A stretch of 64,000 nt of DNA, from assembly GCF_008831285.2 (NCBI RefSeq), contig NC_045139.1, forward strand, positions 12,124,704-12,188,703, written 5' to 3'. A program made the translations under genes and the position numbers. The notes beneath the pieces were generated by a model. It saw nothing but the letters and a program-made list of their open reading frames with translations, was not told the DNA's origin and did not search any database. This document shows positions 47,591-61,639 of this stretch, one piece after another (position 1 is the first letter of the stretch; the number at the start of each line of letters is the position of its first letter). The DNA is from Nymphaea colorata. Its lineage: Eukaryota > Streptophyta > Magnoliopsida > Nymphaeales > Nymphaeaceae.

Positions 47591-47804
47591 AGATTTTTTT
47601 TTGTTCTAATGTATTTCATTCAGTCAGCATATAAATATACACTAATTCTTTCCCAATTTTTTAGAAAAATAAAAATAAAAATAAAATACAAAACAACACC
47701 ATTCAGGCATCCCCATCCTCCCTCCCTCATCCCAACAAGAATTGGAAAAGGAACAGAAAGAGAAGGGGAACGGTGAAGAAACCTCGGGCTGAAACTTTGG
47801 AGCT

Positions 47805-48110
47805 TCAGTGAGGATGGTGGTGGTTGTGGTTGCTCTTCTTCACGGACAAGGCGGCGGGAATGGGACGGCCGGTGCCTGTCCCCCCACAGCTGCTGCACGC
47901 CATCCTCCCGGACCCGGCGCAGGTCCTGCAGCCGATGTCCCCGTCGGACCAGCGGGCGCAGAGGCAGCTAACGCGGCCGGTGCCGTTGCAGGTTGGGCAG
48001 CGAGGCCAGCCCCCAGCCATGGGCTTCTGCTCTATGGCCGATTTCACCAGCACGGCTCCCGCCAGCACTCCCAGGCCGGTGGCCAACTGGGTCAAGACAA
48101 TCGGACCCAT
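47805..48110 (-). CDS. Small DnaJ-type cysteine-rich zinc-finger protein (BSD2-like fold)
   Basis: A single uninterrupted frame of 101 residues. Residues 3-24 are hydrophobic (LATGLGVLAGAVLVKS), resembling a signal anchor or organelle-targeting segment, followed by KPMAGGWPRC. Cysteines form C38-P-T-C41-N-G-T-G, C49-L-C51, C61-R-T-C64-A-G-S-G and C72-S-S-C75-G-G-T-G. This is the CxxCxGxG pattern of the DnaJ zinc-finger domain, without the J domain. Plant proteins of this type (BSD2, LQY1 and relatives) act as thiol or assembly chaperones in plastids; the exact role of this one is not known from sequence. The tail is His/Asn-rich. The first ATG is chosen because upstream is a CT-rich leader. 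No intron is needed. A GC-rich 5' region fits an expressed gene. Confidence 0.85.
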   Translation of the reverse strand: MGPIVLTQLATGLGVLAGAVLVKSAIEQKPMAGGWPRCPTCNGTGRVSCLCARWSDGDIGCRTCAGSGRMACSSCGGTGTGRPIPAALSVKKSNHNHHHPH

Positions 48111-49150
48111 CTTGAACCCTTGTTTCTTCCTTTCCTTCTTCTTCTTCTCAGGTCAGCAGCTAGCGAGAGAGAGAGGAAATTGTAGTTCCGATTGGGAGGA
48201 GGAAGAAGGGAAGGAGGGGGATGGGGATATTGGAGTGGAGGGGGGTGGTGGGGAAGATGGTGCAGACGTGGTTGGTGGTGGAGAAGGCCACGGTAGAGGG
48301 AGGAGAAGCGTGTGATGGTCGGCGTTGGAGTTTTGGATTCACTTGCGATTTTTCTTTCGTGGTAGCGTGTGAAGGCAAAGAGCCGTTTCTCCTTCGCTTT
48401 TGGCACTGCTTTAGCCGATATTCATGCGTCTCTGTGTGGTGCGACCGTGTGAGAATAGAGAGAGATGCGTTCAATTTGCTGCCGTATGGCGGCCCGCAGA
48501 TCGCCGTCGTCCATTGCCTGCCTTTCTCACTATATCTATTGTTGCTTCGCAACTCATATATTGTATATAATGCGGCGAGGATGTTCATTCAAAAATTATA
48601 TCAGGACAGATTGTAAACTTATGAAAGTACTTTTTTCAATCAATAACGGTTTTGTATAAATTGAAGAGTAATGAAAACTAAAAGGCAGCCGGCCCCTATC
48701 GGAAAGCAGTCGATCTTTCAACTTGGCCGCTAAAGCTAACAGTAGATGCCATATTGATCTAAGATCACTTTTATGTAAGTCCCACGTTATAACCAGACTA
48801 GGTACGACCATTATATGAAGAAGGAGATTTGTTATGCTCATTTTATGGCCAAAATTCAGGAATTTGAGGTACCATACCTAAAATCCGTGGATTTGAGATT
48901 CCTAATTATTTCAAATAACATACTATCAAACATCCCCTAAATAGTTTCAAAGTCGTCAGTGCTAATAAAAACACAAAGGATATGTAAGCCCATCTTATTT
49001 AATAATGAACAAAGCTTGTTCAAGCTCGTCTCATGCAGCACTAAATTAGATAAAAAGTTGGTTTTGTTCCCGAAAGACCAACGTGTGAGTTCCTATAATT
49101 GTATGTTGAAAATGTCTTTGGTTGTGCCTTTGCTTGGCTTGGCTAGCTTT
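48111..49150. other. 5' flank of the zinc-finger gene and spacer
   Basis: On the minus strand a CT-rich leader (48111-48180) precedes the zinc-finger ATG. Farther out the DNA is GC-rich to about 48500 and then AT-rich. Overlapping frames on the opposite strand (for example 48221-48616) have no support. Confidence 0.45.
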
Positions 49151-49154
49151 TGAG

Positions 49155-49715
49155 TAAGGATGTCAAGCCAGCTCGAGATCGACTTGAAGTCGCTTGTTGA
49201 ACTCGAGCTCAAGTTCAAATGTATGTTCCAAATGTTAAACAAGTTGAGTTCAAGTGGTAAAAACTCTACTCGTTTAAACTCAACTCGGCTCGATTACAGA
49301 ATGACTGCTGAAATATAATTGAGGAATAGTTAAAGGAGTAGCAGCTAAGGGGTTAAACGAGTTAACAAGAAAAAAAACACAAGACAAGCTTATCAAAAAC
49401 AATTTAAACAAGCTCTAGCTCAAATTTACATTGTCGAGTCGAGTTTGAGCTTGAGCTGGAGCCTGTTCTATGAAGACTCAACTTCAAGTGAAGCTCGAGT
49501 TTTCTTAGTCAGAGTCAGTGAACTCGACTCAGCTCGTGTGCAGTTTCTATTCTTAGAACGAGCCATACACAATATATCAGGGATGCAATTATGCAAATGC
49601 GTCAGCTCCAAAATGGTTGGTTCGATCATTTGCAACCATAAATCAGATAGACAAATAAGCTCAACGATCCAAGGTTGGGCTGTTTCTCGTAAACTCTTCT
49701 CGAGCTCACCTTCCT
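49155..49715. mobile_element. Candidate hAT-type MITE rich in CTCGAGCT words
   Basis: The left end AAGGATGTCAAGCCAGCTCGAG and the right end (reverse complement AAGGTGAGCTCGAG) share an AAGG...GCTCGAG core. Inside, GAGCTCGAG/CTCGAGCTCA words occur repeatedly in both orientations, a pattern common in plant hAT MITEs. A target duplication is not clear. Confidence 0.4.
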
Positions 49716-51890
49716 AGGGAGTCATTGCATTTGTTTAGTGTGCCGGCAACAAACATTGATACATTAAAATTGTATAACGTATATATTAAACATGAGTTAA
49801 GTACCCAAGCCTAGCGCAGGCCGGCTAGACTAGGCTTTCATACCATTTCAATGCTAGCTGCTTATGGTTCATCCCATCGAGCTCATTTTAAGAATTCAAA
49901 CGAGTTTCGTTCAAATAATTCCTTTGAGCGTTTAATTTTGTGTGTTGTATAACATTGCAAGATATCTATTTAATCTGTTATTTTTACTTAGTTAAATGTA
50001 ATGCTATAACAAAACATGCAAAATCATATGAAGATGGACATCAGAGTCTAGTACCTTACAACATTTTCACTTTCGAAAAGGATGCAACTTAATTGGAAAC
50101 CATTTTATATGAGATGGGGAGTCACTATAAGAGTCGTGTTGAAGAAAACGGACGGTGAAGATGAAAGGACTTGAAAGGGAACGTGGATTTCTGTGGACTC
50201 GGCGTGAGGCCGCAGTGGCGCAACCTTGTCCACATGGACGGCACGCGGGTAGGCGGCCAACCACGGGCCCAGATATGGCGCTCCATGAGTTGGGCCTTAC
50301 ACTGGATCTGGACCCACTCGAGCTCTAGGGACCTCAGCTAGGCCGCGTATTTCTAGTTGAGGTTATGACTTGGACTAGGAATTTCTTTTTGGGGGACACG
50401 TTTTTGAAATAAATGATAACAGGCGCTACTGTGGGCTGTGACCTCCCTTTCCCGGTCTCCCGTTTATTACTATTGAGCCAGAAACCAAATATAAGACATT
50501 TTCATGCAAGATGTCTTCCCAGTCATAAGTTTTAATTTGATTCGCTTTTGTTATTCACAAATTAACCATTTATTACCAGATTTAGCAGCACCGTGTTTCC
50601 TATGAGAAGCCAAGGTTCTTCTCTCCTCCTAAGGTTTGATATTCATGAGAATCGAACCAAGGACTTTGGCCTTTTCCGAGCCACTAGTCTGGACCAGTTG
50701 TGCTAGGAAAAACCACTTGAAGTTAATAACACTATGCTTAGAATTTTAACTAGCTGAATGTAAGTGTGGCGGAGGTTAAAAGAAAAAACTTTGAAAAACA
50801 AAAAAAGTCTGTATGGTCCTGTAGATCCTGGACCCGGGTCTGGTTTGGTCCCTGTAGAATTGGCCCCGAACAAAGGCAGCGACCATCCAAATTATATGGC
50901 AGCCTGCTGCATGCCTTGCTACCCTCTTCTGAAATTTATATGGTAGTTTGTTGGGGGTCTCGGTTTGTCATGGACTCATTTGAGAATTAGGGGTTGTGAT
51001 TTAAATTTAGGGGGTTGTGATTTTCACCTTTCGAATAACATTTAGTATACCATATTAATCTTTTTATATGGTTGAGGCTTTATTTGCATTATTTTCTAGA
51101 TATTCTTGGATGGAAAAATGGGACTTTGTATGTCATATTTGTTAAAAAAAATCTAACCAGGGCAAGGCCTTATTCATGGAAGAACACCACGTTTGAAAAA
51201 AAAAAACTAAAATGGATTCTCATGGAATTGAATTCAAGGACTATGAAAAACAAACCTCCAGTAGATGTAGTAGGAAAAACCCTATATGTCATATCCTTAA
51301 CTGACTTTTCTAATTGAAAGTGATTTTTGTTATCGAATCCAAATTGATATTTTGATTATTAATGCAACCAATATCATATTATATAAAAAATTGCAACTAT
51401 GCACTAATTTGCCCTTTAATTGTTTGATTTGGCAGTTATTTTGCCCTTGATTTGGGCTTTATTATTCCTCTAATTTGCCTTCATTCCTTAATTTAGTATT
51501 GGTGTCTTTTCTTGTCACCATTTATTCAAATCAGCTTTTCATTACTAATATTTTTCATAAAAAAATGAACAAAGTCATTTATATGCAAAGTTATGACCAA
51601 TCTCAATTGACCCTGTTTAGGCTTTTTAGTTTCTGTGCTAGAACCTTTTTTGGGATGTCTTTGTATTTGCAACAAATTGTTTTGCATGTCTGCTTTAGAA
51701 GTGCCATTTTTATTCTCTCCTTTAATTTTTGTCTGAAATTTTTATAAAATTCATATAAACCGTTTATTGATTCTCATGGAATGCAATTAGTTAGTTGTTT
51801 CCTTTTACATCCAGATAATACTCGAATTAATGCTTAAAATTTGAAAGTTATGGTTTATTTCAAATTATAGATTTTTCATGTAAGTTAATT
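49716..51890. other. Intergenic DNA, possibly including the 5' flank of hAT copy A
   Basis: AT-rich. ATTAGGGGTTGTGATTTAAA and TTAGGGGGTTGTGATTTTCA near 50985-51025 are a short repeated phrase. Sequence from about 51000 on may already belong to the hAT element, since such elements have long non-coding 5' parts. No gene is supported. Confidence 0.35.
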
Positions 51891-51896
51891 AAGAAG

Positions 51897-54840
51897 ATGA
51901 TGAAAAACATGCATGATTATTTCACAAAAGAACAACTTACTATGCAAGAGGGAAAAAACCAAGTTGCTTCAAAGGAAGAAAACCAAGATGCTGCAAAGAG
52001 AAAAAACAAAGATCCTATTGTTGTTGTTGTTGCTAGTTGTTTTAGTCCCAAGGCTCATGATGTTGACATTTTAAAGTCCGATTCTCCACCTTTTAAGTAT
52101 TTAAAAATTCAAACTATAGAAAGTGTGGTGCATCCTATCTAAGAAATATCCACAAATAAGAACAATGAGGTCAAACGAGCTTATATTAATTATGGGCCAT
52201 ATTAGCACAAGCTTCATAAATATCTACTGTCCGGTCCTTCAAATCATCCTTGTAAATCATATTTCAAGTTTTATAGTTTAATTTTTTTTTTTGATTGGAA
52301 TATTCTCTCAAGATAGATAGTGCATATTGTTTACCATGTTATCTTTTGAGGACTTCTATTTCAAATGATATTTTATTTATTACTAAGGTTTCATGGCCTA
52401 CAAGAAGTGGGTGGTACTGAAAAAAAACATGTGTATTTCGTTGTCATGAGAGGACAAGTCAAAGTTCGTGCCATAATATGAACATGCAAGCATATAAGGA
52501 TTTAAGTTATCAAAGAAAACACATAGATAAGAGATGCAAACTATAGAACAAGTATAAATCAACAACTTAGATTAAAGGCATCCATGGACACAGTTCATTG
52601 GTTAGCCATTAAGGTTATGCTTTCAAAGGTCAAGATAAAAGTTCAAGTTCATTAAATCAAGGTAACTTTGTTGAGCTTATAAAAATTTTGACTAGTTATA
52701 ATGACAAAGTTGCACAAGTTGTTTTGGATAATGCCTTATAGAATGCTAACCACCAATAGTTTTGAAAGAAATTTTACACATTTTTGCAAGTAAAGTGAGT
52801 GCTGAAACTACAAAAGAAATTAGTAATGCTAAATTTTGTATTACTATTGATTAAACTTGAGATGAGTCTAAAGAGAGAGTAAATGGCTATGGTTCTTAGA
52901 TTTGTCAACATCCAAATCAAGTTCAAGAACAAATTTTAGATGTTGTGCATGTGAGGGATACCATAAAATTTACTTTGGAGAATGAATTTTTTACTATATT
53001 GTCTTAATGTAATCTTAGTACTCAAAATATATGGGGTGAAGGATATGATGATGCTAGTTGCGAGGTGAATGGAGTAGATTGGAAACTTTATTTTTTGATA
53101 AATGTCCTCATGTTTATTATGTTCATTGTATTGCTCATAGATTAGAAGTTCCATTTGTTGCAGCTTCAAAATAAGTTGTCGATGTTCATAACTTTTTGAC
53201 TAATTAACCTATGTAATTAATGTTGTTAGTGTAAGTAGTAATCGTAATGATGAATCATATGAAGCTCAAGCAATTGAAATTGCATCTAAAATTATTGTAT
53301 ATAAACTTAAAACAAGAAGATGACTTAATCAAATTGTATACTTCAATAACCTGTAGATACTCGATGGTTTTCTCATTTTTTTGTGTGTGCAATTTGATAA
53401 AAATGTTTAATACAACTTGTGTAGTTTTAGTAAACTTAAGAAACAATGAATCAACATATCAAATATGTGGTGAAGATAATTCAACATACAAAATGATCAC
53501 ATCATTTGAATTTGTATTAATTTTGTGTTTGGTAAAAGAAAATTTGGGACAAAGTGATATTCTATCGTACATTGCAAAGGTAGGGGCAAGATATTTAAAT
53601 AAATTGCTATAGTTTACAATCTAAAGGAGTTTCTGCAAGAACTTAGAGAGACTGAATGTGATAAATTTGTAAATACACTAGAAGCATTTTGTAGGGCATA
53701 TTATATCCCTATTGCTGATATGGATGTTCAATATTTCATTACAGGATTATGTTTTTGTTATGAATGTAATTTCATTACAGTGAGACATCATTATCATGTA
53801 GATATTTTTATTCATGCCATTGATTCTCAACTAGTGGAGTTAAAAAATAGATTTATAGAGAATTCTATGTAATTATTTTGTTTGATCTCGACAATCGACC
53901 TAATAGATGGATATAAGTAATTTAACGAAGAAGATGGATATAATATTGCAGAGAAGTTTTATCTGAAGATTTTTCAAAGCAAGATTTTGAACCTTTAAGA
54001 TATTAGTTGAGACATTATAAGTACGATATCCCTCAAAATTTAAGTTTTTAAAATTTGAATACACTATTAGATGTATGTCAAATAATGATACATAGAAAAA
54101 CAACAAAAGATATCCTTTAGCTTACAAGGTGTTCTGTCTCATTGTAACACTTCTTGTCTCCACTACAACCATAAAAAGGGCATTCTCTTATATAAAACTT
54201 ATTGATACAAGATTGAGTCACAAAATGGAGGATGAATTCTTTACAGATTATTTATTTTTTTACATTGAGAAAAAATTGCTCATATGTTTGATTCAAATAT
54301 TCTTGATGATTTTTACAAGATGGAACCAGCTCATAGGGCATAGTTTGAAACATGTAAAATATCTTTTCGCATCTTGTTGATGCTGATGCTGATTTGAGTC
54401 ATTCTTTAGTTTCAATAATTAACAATGTAATTTTCATTTATATTTTATTATGTAGATGAATGACAATGTGTAACTTTTGTCAATGGAAAGTGTATAGAGG
54501 CACATCTAATTGTGTTACGTATTGGTTAACGGAAAAAATACAAAACTACTTGTTTTAGGTAAGTAACATTATTTTTTGTTTTGGGTTTCATTGATGCACT
54601 TGTTTGCCAAATTTTTGGTTGTGATTTTGTATGTACTATTGTCACTTTAACAAAAATGGAGCACCTTATCTATTTAGAACATGCCATGTTGTGCGCTACT
54701 GGTGCAAGCAGTTATCAAACTATATTGTATGATAGGTCGCACTTCACGTTCATGATGTGAGGAGTTGTGTATTGTGTATATTCACTTTTGCTACATTGTG
54801 GTTTGTAGACAATATCTGAAGTGTGGGGTGTGTGTGTGTG
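51897..54840 (+). mobile_element. hAT transposon copy A, degenerate (TTF-finger / DUF4371 type)
   Basis: Seen: fragments of one transposase in many frames. MMKNMHDYFTKEQ and SDSPPFKYLKIQTIESV (51897-52142) form the N-terminus, NYNDKVAQVVLDNA-like text occurs near 52700, and TTIKRAFSYIKLIDTRLS with KMEDEFFTDYLFFYIEKK (54129-54280) is the C-terminal hAT dimerisation domain. Copies B and C give matching text with different lesions. Known for the family: cut-and-paste DNA transposases with an RNase H-like fold. The 3' tail (54720-54840) resembles the tails of B and C. Terminal repeats are not clearly preserved, so limits are approximate. Confidence 0.8.
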
Positions 54841-55274
54841 TTTAAGTAGGTTTCTCTACTACATTGCACATCCAAAGCTCATTGTTGGACATTGAATGAG
54901 AATGCAGAAGAGAAAGCTCACAATATGCAAGAGTTGATTGTGAGGATTTCAAACAACATTAAATGTACATGGATGCAAAATGCCTACACTAACAAGAATC
55001 CAAAAATTTTAAAGTTCACAAGAATAAATCATATTTCATGTGGCTTTAAAGATCAATTACCTTAGCTTTCTCAACTCAACAAGACCAATTTAGACAATTT
55101 TTCATATTTCGACATATTATGTTTTTATTTATATGGATAGATATATTAAAGAAAGGTTAATTAATATAAAAACCAGAGGCACATTTAAGAGATGCAAGTT
55201 GGTATACACACACTCACTCACTCACACACACATATATATAAGTGATTGGTAAATACTAGACCACTTGTGTAAGC
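54841..55274. other. Spacer between hAT copies A and B
   Basis: AT-rich, with a (TG)n run at 54829-54841 and (CA)n/(TA)n words at 55203-55238. Nothing coding. Confidence 0.5.
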
Positions 55275-57596
<2,322 letters not shown>

Positions 57597-59675
57597 AGAG
57601 GGAGAAAACCAAAATGCTAGTTGTTCTAGTTCGAAAAGCTCTTGATGTTATTCTTTTTGACTCAGATTCTCCACCTTTTATGTATTCAAAAATTGAAACT
57701 GTAGAAAGCATCGTGCATGATCCAGGGTTGCGACATCCTATATGGGAGATACAATTAAATAAGAGAGATGAAGTTAGGCAAACATATAACAATTATGGGT
57801 CATATCAGCATAAGCATCATAGATATCCAACGTTAGGTCCTTCAAGTCATCCTCGTAAATTTTAAGCTTCATGATTTCAGAGATTTCCATGGTTAGAATA
57901 TTCTCCAAAGATAGATAGTGCATACTGTTTACTGTGTTATCTTTTTATTACTCCATATTCAAATGACAGTTTATTAGTGAAGGATTCAGATCTTGAAAGA
58001 GGGTGGGTGGTAGTGAGAAAACATGTACATTTCACAGTCATGAAAGAACAAGTCAAAATTCACACCATAATATGAACGTGCGAGCATTTAATGATTTAAG
58101 TTGTCAAAGCAAACACATAGATAAAATGATTGAAAAGCAAAGTTTGGAGCTTGTTTATAACAACCACTTGAGATTAAGGCATCTGTAGATGCAGTTCGTT
58201 GGTTAGCATTCCAAGCTTGTACTTTTAGGTGCCATGATGAAAGTTCAAGTTCATTGAATCAAGGTAATTTTATTGAGTTCATTAAAACTTTAGCTAATTA
58301 TAATGACAGAGTTGCACAAGTTGTTTTGGATAATTCCTCAAAAAATGCTAAATATACATCAACAACAATTCAGAAAGAAATTTTACATGTTTTTGGAAGT
58401 AAAATGATAGCTAAAATTATAGAAGAAATTGGTGATGCTAAATATTATATTATTATTGATGAAGCTCGAGATAAGTCAAGAGAGTGCAAATGACTGTTGT
58501 TTTTAGATTTGTCAATAAACAAGGTCAAGTTTAAGAGCAATTTTTAGATGTTGTGCATGTGAAAGATATTATAACAATTACTTTGAAGAACGCAATTTCT
58601 ACTTTGTTGTCTCAACATCATCTTAGTATTCAAGATATACAGGGTTAAGGATATGATAGTGTTAGTAATATGCGAGGCGAATAGAATGGATTTCAAGCAT
58701 TAATTTGGAATGAATGTCCTTATGCATATTATGTTCATTGTTTTGCTCATAAATTACAATTTGCACTTGTTGCAACTTCAAGAGAAGTTGTCGATGTTCA
58801 TAGCTATTTTGAACAGTTAACATATGTAATTAATGTTGTTAGTGCAAACAGTAAACATAATGATGAATTGCGCAAAGCTCAAGCAAATGAAATTGTATTT
58901 AGAATTGCTATAGATGAACTTGAAACATGAAGATGACTTAATCAAATTAGATCACTACAATGGCCTGGTGATACTAGATGGGGATCTTATTTTTTGTCCG
59001 TGTGCAGAAAGATAAAAATGTTCGATGCAACATGTGTAGTATTGAAAAAATTTAAAAGACAATGGATCAACATATCAAATATGGGGTGAATGTAATTCAA
59101 CTTACAACATGATCACATCATTTGACTTTATATTTATTTTGCATTTGGTACAAGAAATTTTGAGACATAGTGATATTCTTTGTCAATCATTGGAGATGGA
59201 AAGACAAGACATTCTACATGCAATAGTTTTGGTTTATAATTCAAAAAAGTTTCTACAATAACTTAGAGAGACTGATTGAGATTCATTTTTAGATACTGTG
59301 AGAGCATTTTGTATGACACATGATATCCCTATTCCAGATATGAATGCCTAATATTTTGTAAGAGGATCACGTTTTCGTCGTGAACGTAATTTCATTACAG
59401 TGAGATATCATTATCATGTCGATATTTTTATTGCTGCCATTGATTCTCAGCTCGTAGATTTGAATAGTAGATTTAATGATAATTCAATGGAAATACTTCC
59501 TTTGATGTTGACATTCGACCCTAGAGATTAATATGAGTCGTTTAATGCACGAGATGCATTCACTATTGCACAGAAGTTTTATCATGAAGATTTTCTAAAC
59601 TCAGATTTTATGGGTTTAAATTATTAGTTGAGACATTATAAGAATGATATTTGTCATCATCCAAGTTTTTAAAAT

Positions 59676-59906
59676 TTGGGTACACTACAAGATGTATGTG
59701 AAGTATTGATACGTAGTAGAAAAATTGAAGAATATCCTTATGTATACAGGTTGTTTAGTCTCATTCTAACACTTTTTATCTCCACTGCAACTACAGAAAG
59801 GACATTCTCAGCTATGAAACTTATTGAAACAAGGTTGCGTAACAAAATGGAGGATAAATTCTTTACAGATTGTCGACTTTTGTATATTGAGAAAGAAATT
59901 ACTTAA
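59676..59906 (+). pseudogene. hAT C-terminal dimerisation domain of copy C
   Basis: A 76-residue open stretch with EEYPYVYRLFSLILTLF, TATTERTFSAMKLIETRLRN and CRLLYIEKEIT. In hAT transposases this Pfam-type domain mediates multimerisation, and the TTERxFSxMK block is its hallmark. It stays open here although the rest of the gene is broken. Confidence 0.8.
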
Positions 59907-60461
59907 TGTTTGATTCATATGATATTATTGATGCCTTTTACAAGATGAAAAGTCGTAAAGCACAACTACAATAGGTAAAGTATTTTGTTGCATCTTTTTT
60001 TTGTTAATGTTTGTTTGAGTTATTATTTAGTTGTAATAATAAATGGTATAGTTTTTATTTACATTTTATTGTGCAGATGAATGAATAATGATATGGAACT
60101 ATTTTCAATAAAAACAAAGGCAAAACCGATTGCATTACATAGAAAGAATGCAAAACTGCTTGTTTTGTATAAGTAATATGTATTTTTTTTGGTTTTCGAG
60201 TTTGTAGATGTCTTTGTTTCCTATATTTTTGGTTGTGATATTTGTATGTTGACTTTATGATCACACTTACGTCACTGTAATAAAAATAGAGCTTTTTATC
60301 TATTTAGGACAGATCGTGCTTTGTGATAATAACACAAACAATTATTAAAATGTGCTGTAGGACAGGTGGCGCTTCACGTTCATGACGTGGGCAATTATAT
60401 GCGACATATGTCCATTTTTATTACACTGTGGTTTGCAAATACTATATAAAGTGTGTGAGTC

Positions 60462-60465
<4 letters not shown>

Positions 60466-60547
<82 letters not shown>

Positions 60548-60548
60548 T
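60466..60548. repeat. (TA)n microsatellite at hAT copy C end
   Basis: TA dinucleotides with one short interruption (TGATATTA near 60506). It is in the same position relative to the transposon terminus as the tract in copy B. Confidence 0.95.
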
Positions 60549-60610
60549 ACAGCTTGTTGGACCGTTTGACCTGCCCCGAGAAAAAATCTTGGCTCCGTCC
60601 CTACTCTTGT

Positions 60611-61190
<580 letters not shown>

Positions 61191-61202
61191 CGACCAAGGT
61201 TA

Positions 61203-61322
61203 CCATCCCTATAAGTGATTATATAAAGTATTGGGAATTATTGCAATTAAAATTTAAACTTTCCATCCCTAAAAGTGATTATATAAAGTATTAGGAATTA
61301 TTGCAATTAAAATGTAAACTTT
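61203..61322 (+). repeat. Exact-period 60-bp tandem duplication
   Basis: CCATCCCTATAAGTGATTAT at 61203 and CCATCCCTAAAAGTGATTAT at 61263 begin two 60-bp units that differ at only a few positions. Confidence 0.92.
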
Positions 61323-61517
61323 TAGGTACATTTTTGAAAGACAGTTCCTAATGAGTCATTAGGAACAGAACAGTCTCTATAAGTAATTAGAACACCACTT
61401 TTAGGAACATAGTAGGAATGGTCACCTAGCCATTCTTAATTAGCTTTAGGAATGACCACCCATTCTTTTAGGATCCGTTTCTGGCTGTTCCTGAAAGTAT
61501 CTTTTGTTGTTGTGGTG
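61323..61517 (-). mobile_element. CACTA-like transposon terminus (fragment)
   Basis: Read on the minus strand the end is CACCACAACAACAAAAG followed by ATACTTTCAGGAACAG, close to the CACTACAA...AAAAG start of plant CACTA (En/Spm) elements. Short GGAATG/TAGGAAC motifs recur in both orientations inside (AGGAATGGTC, AGGAATGACC, TTAGGAACA), as in CACTA subterminal regions. The first bases read CACCA rather than CACTA. The other end was not located. Confidence 0.45.
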
Positions 61518-61639
61518 GTAGTACTATGGGGCACCCTAGACTAGAGATTGGTGATGTCATAAAAAAGAATGAGGTCCGAGTCACGGTAGATGAACATGGA
61601 TGATAAAGGGGATGAGCTGGTCAATAATGTAGAGAAACA

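Larger units (their letters stand above)
57597..60610 (+). mobile_element. hAT transposon copy C, 5'-truncated
   Basis: Starts abruptly inside the N-terminal region (RKALDVILFDSDSPPFMYSK, 57640-57700) and continues with HKHHRYPTLGPSSHPRKF, GGSEKTCTFHSHERTSQN (58003-58060), NQGNFIEFIKTLANYNDR (58254) and the DARDKS-like EARDKSRE near 58460. A stop-rich central part follows. STATTERTFSAMKLIETRL and NKMEDKFFTDCRLLYIEKE (59776-59900) are the best-preserved dimerisation domain of the three copies. The 3' end after the TA tract reads, in reverse complement, TAGGGACGGAGCCAAGATTT, matching the outer end of B. The element is inactive through stops. Confidence 0.82.
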
